The position numbers were made by a program, and so were the translations under genes. From Gemmatimonadota bacterium (GTDB lineage: Bacteria; Gemmatimonadota; Gemmatimonadetes; Gemmatimonadales; Gemmatimonadaceae): DNA of 10,555 bases. Within the stretch, counting starts at the first letter, position 1; the number at the start of each line of letters is the position of its first letter. Location of the stretch: assembly GCA_003131365.1 (NCBI GenBank), contig PKVB01000160.1, positions 1 to 10,555 of the forward strand, given 5' to 3'. Below, in pieces: positions 6,177-10,555 of the stretch. The notes below the pieces were generated by a model that saw nothing but the letters and a program-made list of their open reading frames with translations, made no database searches and had not been told where the DNA came from.

Positions 6177-7103
6177 TCAGGCAAATAATGACTTGACGAC
6201 GAACAAGACGTTGGCCGGACGCTCGGCCAGGCGCCGCATGTACCACCGATACCACGCCGATCCGTAACTGATCAGCGTCTTCACGATGTGCCCTTCAGCG
6301 ACGAGGCGGCGCTGGGCGGAGTCGCGAATTCCGTAAAGCATGTGAATCTGATATTTATCCTTTCTGACGTCTAAGGCCTCCGCCCGCTCGGCGATCCGCG
6401 CGATCAGCGCGAGATCGTGCGTACCGAAAATGGGAGAGCAGGCGCCCGTGCGCGCTCCGTCCAGCATTCGTACCGCAAGCGAGTAATACGCCCTATCCGT
6501 GTCACTCTTCTTCTCGAACGCCACTTCTTTGGGTTCGTCGTAGGCTCCCTTCACGAGCCGGATCACCGGCTCGTGCGGCATCAGCCGCGCAAGATCCTCA
6601 GGAGTGCGACGCAGATACGCCTGAAGCGCGACACCAGTGGAAGGGTGATTCCTCTTCAGCGCGACGTAGAGTTGGAGCGTTCGGTCAACGTAGCTCGAGT
6701 CTTCCATGTCCAACCAGAGCGCCGATCCGGTTCCCTCCGCCTTGGCCGCCAGCGCGAGCAGATGGCGCTCGCATTCGCCCAAAGAGAGATCGAGACCGAG
6801 CTGGGTCGGCTTGACGCTTACCTGTGCCGGAAGCCCACGCGCCCGGATCTGATCGAAGAACCGGAGATAGTGATCGCGCACCGAGATCGCGGCCTCGGCG
6901 CTCAAGATCGCTTCCCCGAGCTGCGTGAAGATCAGCCCGCGGCCACTCGCGGCGATGGCGGCACCCGCTGTGAGTGCGTCATCAGCGTGCTCGCCCGGCA
7001 TGAACGCCTGCGTCGCGCGCTTCACAACTGCGCTGTGAAGAGCGAACTCGTTAAGCCTTCGGCTTCGCGCCGCGGCTAGCAAAATCGACCGTCCGAAACG
7101 CAT
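6177..7103 (-). CDS. Proline dehydrogenase (monofunctional, FAD-dependent)
   Basis: The enzyme oxidises L-proline to 1-pyrroline-5-carboxylate using FAD and passes electrons to the respiratory chain. From the ATG at 7103 the protein has 308 residues, the size of stand-alone bacterial PRODH enzymes. Family motifs appear in order through the TIM barrel: KPTQLGLDLS (98-107), LWLDMEDSSYVD (about 129-140), QAYLRRTPEDL (161-171), VKGAYDEPKE (184-193), GTHD (227-230), HMLYGIR (254-260) and YGSAWYRWYMRRLAERPANV near the C terminus. In that last motif the Arg pair 290-291 corresponds to the proline-carboxylate-binding arginines. The frame is open for 34 more codons upstream to a TTG at 7205, but that stretch lacks PRODH similarity, and AGGAG at 7119-7115 points to the ATG at 7103. 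No pyrroline-5-carboxylate dehydrogenase gene is present in the window. Confidence 0.95.
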   Translation of the reverse strand: MRFGRSILLAAARSRRLNEFALHSAVVKRATQAFMPGEHADDALTAGAAIAASGRGLIFTQLGEAILSAEAAISVRDHYLRFFDQIRARGLPAQVSVKPTQLGLDLSLGECERHLLALAAKAEGTGSALWLDMEDSSYVDRTLQLYVALKRNHPSTGVALQAYLRRTPEDLARLMPHEPVIRLVKGAYDEPKEVAFEKKSDTDRAYYSLAVRMLDGARTGACSPIFGTHDLALIARIAERAEALDVRKDKYQIHMLYGIRDSAQRRLVAEGHIVKTLISYGSAWYRWYMRRLAERPANVLFVVKSLFA

Positions 7104-7107
7104 CCGA

Positions 7108-7215
7108 CTATCCACTCCTGACCTTGGCTCGCCTGCCTTTGCTTCGCTTAGCGCTTCGCGCCCGCGCCGCCGATTCGGCCAGCCTCCAGAACTGTCGCTC
7201 ACCAATCACCTTCAC
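7108..7215 (-). CDS. Possible small basic protein or gene remnant between tannase and proline dehydrogenase
   Basis: A 35-codon frame starts with GTG at 7215, has AAGGGA 6 nt upstream, and ends with TAG at 7110-7108, five bases before the proline dehydrogenase ATG. The product begins MKVIGERQFWRLAESAARAR and continues as a Lys/Arg-rich tail. The same frame stays open further upstream (to a TGA at 7368-7366), and its last part before the GTG reads TKLLEIRRLAAKGQVV, which also looks coding. So this could be a genuine small gene, or the C-terminal end of a decayed larger gene with a lost start. I recognise no family. The dense charge pattern and good ribosome site are the only support. Confidence 0.35.
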   Translation of the reverse strand: MKVIGERQFWRLAESAARARSAKRSKGRRAKVRSG

Positions 7216-7276
7216 GACTTGTCCCTTCGCGGCGAGCCGGCGGATCTCCAGCAGCTTCGTGCCGCCCCGGTTATGA

Positions 7277-8380
7277 CTATGGGCACACGTAAGTCGTCGC
7301 CACCGAATCGCTACCCAAATGATTCCGCCGAGCGGCTTGCGGATACGGGCAGATCCGACGCCTTTTCACAACGGCGCTCCTCGGGTCACCGTCGATCGCG
7401 AATTTGGTGGCGATCACGCCATTGGGCCGGACATCCTTCTCCACCCACTCCTCGAGCGCCGAAAAGAGACTGTTTTGCGGGGTGTCTCCTGGCCGCAGCC
7501 ACTGGCCAAAATCGTTCGGCTCGTCGCCACCGCCGCAGTGCCACACCCCCGGGAACAGATAGAGCTGCAGGAAATCGCGAACCGCCTCATCTCCCATTCG
7601 CTTTTGCACAGACGAAAACAAGTTCAGGTTCGCCTCGGGACGATCGCTGCCACCGTGATAGATGATGATCTTGCCGCCGCGCTTCTGGAACGCCGCAAAA
7701 TCACCGGTGACGAAAGTCTTGAAACCAAAGTGCGTCGCCGGCGCTCCAGCCATGATGCCATCGTAGTCCGTTGGATAACGCTCGGCCTCCATTAGTCCCT
7801 GTCGGCCGCCGTTTGAACAGCTACTGAAGTACGACCGCGTCGGCGCGGAGTCATAAAAGGCCTGAATCAGTGCTTTCGCTGTCTGCGCCGTCTCGTGAAC
7901 CGCACGATAGTCGAAGTCCGCTTGCTTCTCGGGATGATTCACTGCCCACGTTGACTCGCTCGACCTGCCGCGGTGCCCTGTATCGGTCGACGAAGTCGCA
8001 TAGCCGTTGTGCAATGATTCACCGAGACGGTAGTAGTTGATCGAGCCGCCGAACGAGCCATTACCAACGCCTAGGTAACGCCGGTTCCAACCAGCGGCGG
8101 GAAGCCAGACCTCGACGCCGATCTCCGAATCCGACGATGGTCGCGCCACCGCTCGGACCCGACAGAACGCTGGCAAGGTGTTGAATGCAGTGAAGAATTC
8201 CGGTGAAGCCCGACGCATCCTTATCGGCGGCACAAACTTGCCCGAATCCACCAGCTGCGCCGAGATGACTGTCGTATTCTCCAATCGCAGGCCGCGGAGA
8301 GCAGAGCAGGATTGCGCGCGCGACGGCAGCGGCGCCAGGCAACAAAGCGCCAGCGCCCATCCTGAGCGAGAGATCGTTAT
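7277..8380 (-). CDS. Tannase/feruloyl esterase family enzyme, compact form lacking the lid insert, apparent ATA start
   Basis: The enzyme should hydrolyse aromatic esters such as galloyl or feruloyl esters outside the cytoplasm. The CS-D-HC arrangement of the family is intact: Cys188-Ser189 in SSCSNGGRQG, Asp246 in YHGGSD, and His281-Cys282 in GVWHCGGG. In this family the neighbouring cysteines form a disulfide that joins the nucleophile and base. The N-terminal part (LENTTVISAQ) and the C-terminal CPYPQ motif are also typical. The reading frame continues upstream of the TTG at 8284 through a good signal peptide (ISRSGWALALCCLAPLPSRA, cleavage before QSC), but contains no ATG, GTG or TTG there. 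The best start is ATA at 8380, 5 nt after GAGGAG, giving 367 residues. Family members are usually about 500 residues or more. The region between GAPA and the DFAAFQKRGGK segment is only about a dozen residues, so the lid insert is missing. Confidence 0.85.
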   Translation of the reverse strand: MTISRSGWALALCCLAPLPSRAQSCSALRGLRLENTTVISAQLVDSGKFVPPIRMRRASPEFFTAFNTLPAFCRVRAVARPSSDSEIGVEVWLPAAGWNRRYLGVGNGSFGGSINYYRLGESLHNGYATSSTDTGHRGRSSESTWAVNHPEKQADFDYRAVHETAQTAKALIQAFYDSAPTRSYFSSCSNGGRQGLMEAERYPTDYDGIMAGAPATHFGFKTFVTGDFAAFQKRGGKIIIYHGGSDRPEANLNLFSSVQKRMGDEAVRDFLQLYLFPGVWHCGGGDEPNDFGQWLRPGDTPQNSLFSALEEWVEKDVRPNGVIATKFAIDGDPRSAVVKRRRICPYPQAARRNHLGSDSVATTYVCP

Positions 8381-8385
8381 CGAGG

Positions 8386-8391
8386 CTCCTC
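8386..8391 (-). promoter_or_regulatory. Shine-Dalgarno GAGGAG deciding the tannase start
   Basis: GAGGAG on the minus strand lies one base after the ACT-protein stop (TGA at 8395-8393) and 5 nt before ATA at 8380-8378. The nearest other candidates on this strand are ATG at 8360, which is in the wrong frame, and TTG at 8284, which lies past the signal peptide and has no ribosome site. The site therefore supports initiation at or right next to the ATA. Confidence 0.65.
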
Positions 8392-8392
8392 G

Positions 8393-8776
8393 TCAGAACT
8401 CTTCAAGAATCTTTTTCGCCTTCTTGGGATTGTCACTGACGATCGCCAGCTCGACCAGGTCATCCGCGGTGCCGGTTACGTAAATCGCCTCGAGATTGAT
8501 GCCCGCATCGCCGAGTCGGCCCGTGACAGTGGCCAGTACTCCGGCCGTGTTTTCGAGCAATACGAGATGGACTTCGCTCTCCGTGAACCGAATGCTCGCT
8601 GCCTCGAACGCGCTGCGTGCTCCCACGATATCATCCGGGAGAATGCGCGCCATCGCCACGCCGCCGATGGACATTCCTGCGAGAGCTTTGATGTTGACAC
8701 CACGGTGGGCGAGCGCCTGCGCCACTCGGGCGAGGTCGCCGGCGTGATTCGTGAGCTGGATCGAGCAGTCTCTCAT
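8393..8776 (-). CDS. Tandem ACT-domain protein (putative amino-acid-binding regulator)
   Basis: The 127-residue protein consists of two ACT domains and nothing else. The first spans about 3-62, with NHAGDLARVAQALAHRGVNI as its ligand-loop and helix region. The second spans about 66-127, with NTAGVLATVTGRLGDAGINL in the equivalent place. ACT domains pair up to bind amino acids at the interface and usually regulate metabolic enzymes; a free-standing tandem copy suggests an amino-acid-responsive regulatory subunit, but the partner is not shown. GGAGA lies 5 nt before the ATG at 8776. The gene sits 18 bp after the lipoprotein gene and 12 bp before the tannase start, so the three are probably one transcript. 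Being cytosolic, it stands out between two exported products. Confidence 0.88.
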   Translation of the reverse strand: MRDCSIQLTNHAGDLARVAQALAHRGVNIKALAGMSIGGVAMARILPDDIVGARSAFEAASIRFTESEVHLVLLENTAGVLATVTGRLGDAGINLEAIYVTGTADDLVELAIVSDNPKKAKKILEEF

Positions 8777-8794
8777 AGAGGTCTCCGGGGTACG

Positions 8795-9703
8795 TTATTG
8801 ACTCAATACTACGCTTAAATTTGGTGCTGCCTTCCCACCATAGTCACCTTGAAATGAATACGTCCCTACCGGAAGGGCGATTGGATTTTCACCAATGCCC
8901 GGTCCGCCCTGGTAGGAGGGAAAATCTGGCGCGATGACGAAGAAATCGATCACGTCACGCTTTGTCTCGCCCGCCGCGAAATAGGTGACGCCTATGTCCA
9001 GAGCCAAATCTCCCTTGCTGATGCCGACGCCGGAACCGTCGTGCATCGCGTAGCCGTAGCTGTAAGGCACACTCCCGGACCCGCTCGGAAGTGAGACAAC
9101 CACGGGGTGCAAAAATCGATTGTGAACCGAGATCGTAAAGGTCGCCAGACCTCCATGGAGCCCGGAGGTTGGTGCCGCTGGTGACACCGCGCTGGTAACC
9201 TCCAGCTCGGAGGGCGCGATCGTCGGCGTGCCGGGAGCGGGCGAGGCGGGAGGGCCGGCATCGCGCACACATGCCTCTCCGCACAGAACGACACCACCGC
9301 AAGCCTGGAGAAACGCCGATCGTGGGTGTCCTGCCGCACGTATCAGCGCGTGCAGCATCTCATGGCGGACGACCGCTCCGGCAATTGTATCGTTCGCATA
9401 AAGGACGATTCGATTGCTTGCGAGCGACCAATACCCGGCGACGGTTTCGTCAGTTTCATTTGGGTTCCGTAGGAGACTCGTTGTCGAGTACCACTGAACG
9501 CTCTCGAGTGATCCACTAAGACCAGAGCACGACTCCACCATTGCCCACCATCCCGCGTAGTCCGGTGGCGGGATCAAGAGCTGAGCGTTCTCGGGCAGCG
9601 CCGGATCAGTGAGACTGCCGCAGGATAATCCCGCAACGAGCGCAAGCAGTGGCGCTCGCATTCGATTCGGGCGGGATGGACGGCGGGCTTTAACGGCGTT
9701 CAT
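8795..9703 (-). CDS. Putative lipoprotein with HExxH metallopeptidase-like motif
   Basis: From the ATG at 9703 the product has 302 residues. After a basic n-region comes LLALVAGLSCGS, a lipobox-like sequence with the lipidated Cys at 28, so the protein is probably an envelope lipoprotein. Residues about 114-126 read HEMLHALIRAAGH, an HExxH zinc-binding motif with a further His eight residues after the second one. The spacing differs from metzincins (HExxHxxGxxH). Cysteine-rich ACGGVVLCGEACV follows at about 134-146. After a Pro-rich linker the C-terminal 130 residues look like a beta-sandwich (TFTISVHNRF, GTYSFQGDYGG). An AGGGA ribosome site 4 nt before the ATG supports this start over the one at 9751. 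Peptidase activity is plausible but unproven; the protein might be a degenerate or non-catalytic relative. Confidence 0.8.
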   Translation of the reverse strand: MNAVKARRPSRPNRMRAPLLALVAGLSCGSLTDPALPENAQLLIPPPDYAGWWAMVESCSGLSGSLESVQWYSTTSLLRNPNETDETVAGYWSLASNRIVLYANDTIAGAVVRHEMLHALIRAAGHPRSAFLQACGGVVLCGEACVRDAGPPASPAPGTPTIAPSELEVTSAVSPAAPTSGLHGGLATFTISVHNRFLHPVVVSLPSGSGSVPYSYGYAMHDGSGVGISKGDLALDIGVTYFAAGETKRDVIDFFVIAPDFPSYQGGPGIGENPIALPVGTYSFQGDYGGKAAPNLSVVLSQ

Positions 9704-9718
9704 TCTGTCCCTAAAGTG

Positions 9719-9762
9719 ATCGTCGGCTTCGATGATCGCTAGCGACCCCACCGGCCGACGAT
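9719..9762. promoter_or_regulatory. Nested dyad: candidate operator upstream of the lipoprotein-ACT-tannase genes
   Basis: ATCGTCGGC at 9719-9727 is exactly inverted as GCCGACGAT at 9754-9762. Midway between them lies a perfect 10-bp palindrome, TCGCTAGCGA, at 9736-9745. Both symmetries share the same centre (between 9740 and 9741). The site begins 15 bp upstream of the lipoprotein ATG and lies 10 bp beyond the stop of the ligase remnant. It could be an operator for a dimeric or tetrameric regulator, or on the minus strand the old terminator hairpin of the ligase gene, although no T-run follows. Confidence 0.45.
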
Positions 9763-9772
9763 GAAAAGGCCG

Positions 9773-9898
9773 CTAGCCGGACGTGGCGAAGATAGCCGCG
9801 AGCTCGTGGGGCGGCACGACCTCCAGCTGATCGTAGGTGCAGTCGCGCGGCCGCTTGTCGTCGCGCCACCGCCGAAACTGCGCGGTGTGCTTCGCATT
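9773..9898 (-). pseudogene. C-terminal remnant of an ATP-dependent DNA ligase (probable)
   Basis: A 41-codon frame runs from just after a TAG at 9901-9899 to a TAG at 9775-9773. It reads NAKHTAQFRRWRDDKRPRDC and then TYDQLEVVPPHELAAIFATSG. The pattern 'H...F.RWR.DK.P.DCTYDQLE' is what I recall from the extreme C terminus of bacterial ATP-dependent DNA ligases of the LigC type, where it follows the OB-fold domain. No start codon, adenylation domain or OB fold precedes it: the stop codon lies directly upstream, and the GH18 gene begins 62 bp away. It therefore looks like the tail left after deletion of most of a ligase gene. The identification rests on memory of one short motif and should be treated as probable only. 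Confidence 0.5.
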
Positions 9899-9960
9899 CT
9901 AGCTATTCCGCCCGGGGGGATTGTAGGGCACATTCGAAGATTCTCTTCCCCACTCGACCA

Positions 9961-10555
9961 ATGCGTATCAATCGGCTTCCCTTCGTTCTAGCGATTTGTT
10001 TCGCGTGCGCACGCGCGATACCCGTTTCAGAGGCCCCCGCCGACTCACAGGCCTCCGCGGACCCGCATCCAAACCGCGTCGTCGGCTATTTCGCTTCGTG
10101 GGATGTGCGGAGCAAGGGAACCCGCATCGCTGATCTGCCCGCGAAAGATCTGACACATATCTATTACGCGTTCGCGAAAATTGGAAAAGACGGTCGCGTT
10201 GTGCTCTCGGATCCTTGCATCGACATCGGCAAGTGTGATTCGACGGCAGCCGTGAACCCCGGCGGAAACTTCGCGGAGCTGGAGCGTCTGAAAGCACTCA
10301 ACCCACATTTGAAGCTGGCCATTTCAATCGGCGGCTGGACGGACTCCGGAAAGTTCTCCGACGCCGCGCTCACCGACTCGAGCCGCCGCTTGTTCTCCGA
10401 ATCCGCGCTCGACCTCTTCATTCGTCAAAGGCCGGGACTCTTCGATGGCATCGACATCGACTGGGAGTTCCCGGTCGAGGGAGGATTGGAGGGGAACGTC
10501 GAGCGGCCGGCCGACAAGAAGAATTTTACTCTCCTGCTCCGCGAGCTGCGTCAGT
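9961..10555 (+). CDS. GH18 chitinase-like glycosidase, N-terminal part (3' partial)
   Basis: The first 198 residues are in the window and the frame runs off the end. A signal peptide (MRINRLPFVLAICFACARA) is followed by a short Ala/Ser/Pro linker and the start of a TIM barrel (RVVGYFASWDV, THIYYAFAKI). Two diagnostic GH18 motifs are present: SIGGW at 122-126 on strand 3, and FDGIDIDWEFP at 161-171 on strand 4, with Asp162, Asp165, Asp167 and the catalytic acid Glu169. GH18 enzymes cut chitin or related N-acetylglucosamine polymers by substrate-assisted catalysis. The Cys pair at 86 and 92 in the barrel may form a disulfide. The ATG at 9961 has no obvious ribosome site. The sequence downstream of Glu169 reads smoothly, with no sign of a break. 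Confidence 0.93.
   Translation, partial: MRINRLPFVLAICFACARAIPVSEAPADSQASADPHPNRVVGYFASWDVRSKGTRIADLPAKDLTHIYYAFAKIGKDGRVVLSDPCIDIGKCDSTAAVNPGGNFAELERLKALNPHLKLAISIGGWTDSGKFSDAALTDSSRRLFSESALDLFIRQRPGLFDGIDIDWEFPVEGGLEGNVERPADKKNFTLLLRELRQ

Noticed and set aside
6417..7079. 220-codon plus-strand ORF
   Set aside because: It is the antisense shadow of proline dehydrogenase, which is certain from its motifs.
7104..7205. N-terminal extension of proline dehydrogenase to a TTG at 7205
   Set aside because: The extra 34 residues have no resemblance to the family, an AGGAG lies before the ATG at 7103, and the 308-residue form matches normal stand-alone enzymes. The same bases look more protein-like in another frame.
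8061..8360. Minus-strand ORF beginning MGAGALLPGAAA with signal-like start
   Set aside because: It is the tannase N-terminal region read in the wrong frame; the frame with SRAQSC and LENTTVISAQ matches the family. The ATG is kept only as a possible indel scenario.
9704..9751. Start of the lipoprotein at 9751
   Set aside because: The ATG at 9703 has an AGGGA ribosome site and a normal signal sequence; the longer form would put acidic residues before the signal and run through the dyad.
9761..9991. 76-codon plus-strand ORF in the intergenic region before the chitinase
   Set aside because: It runs into the GH18 signal peptide in another frame and is opposite the better-supported ligase-like fragment.

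Overview
The window is GC-rich, densely packed bacterial chromosomal DNA with about twelve protein genes, several starting with GTG or TTG. The mix of secreted polymer-degrading enzymes (a GH43-type glycosidase, a tannase/feruloyl esterase and a GH18 chitinase), many small exported or membrane proteins, and high-GC codon usage fits a free-living soil heterotroph. Gemmatimonadota or a similar phylum is my guess from overall flavour only; there is no rRNA or other taxonomic marker here. I see no tRNA, CRISPR array, insertion sequence or integrase.

Layout. (1) 1-1024, plus strand: the tail of a BlaI/MecI-type repressor, overlapping by GTGA with a stand-alone 5'-3' exonuclease. (2) 999-3428, minus strand: an unknown one-pass membrane protein followed 3 bp later by a secreted GH43-like enzyme with discoidin and fibronectin III domains. 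The GH43 gene converges on the exonuclease gene, and their 3' ends overlap by 26 bp. (3) 3584-4918, plus strand: a small protein with a basic tail, joined stop-to-start (TAAATG) to a secreted alpha/beta hydrolase. (4) 4931-6096, minus strand: three tightly spaced small envelope proteins of unknown function. (5) 6177-9703, minus strand: a gene string running lipoprotein with an HExxH motif, tandem ACT-domain protein, tannase/feruloyl esterase, a possible 35-residue ORF, and proline dehydrogenase. (6) 9704-9960: an intergenic region holding a nested DNA dyad and, apparently, the C-terminal fossil of an ATP-dependent DNA ligase. (7) 9961 to the end, plus strand: the start of a GH18 chitinase.

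The parts most worth a second look are in regions 5 and 6. The tannase has lost the usual lid insert but keeps the full CS-D-HC catalytic arrangement. Its reading frame extends upstream of the first standard start codon to an ATA placed 5 nt after a GAGGAG Shine-Dalgarno sequence. The intergenic region carries a 9-bp inverted repeat and a 10-bp palindrome with exactly the same centre, just upstream of the lipoprotein start. I found no clear evidence of a complete new multi-gene system.
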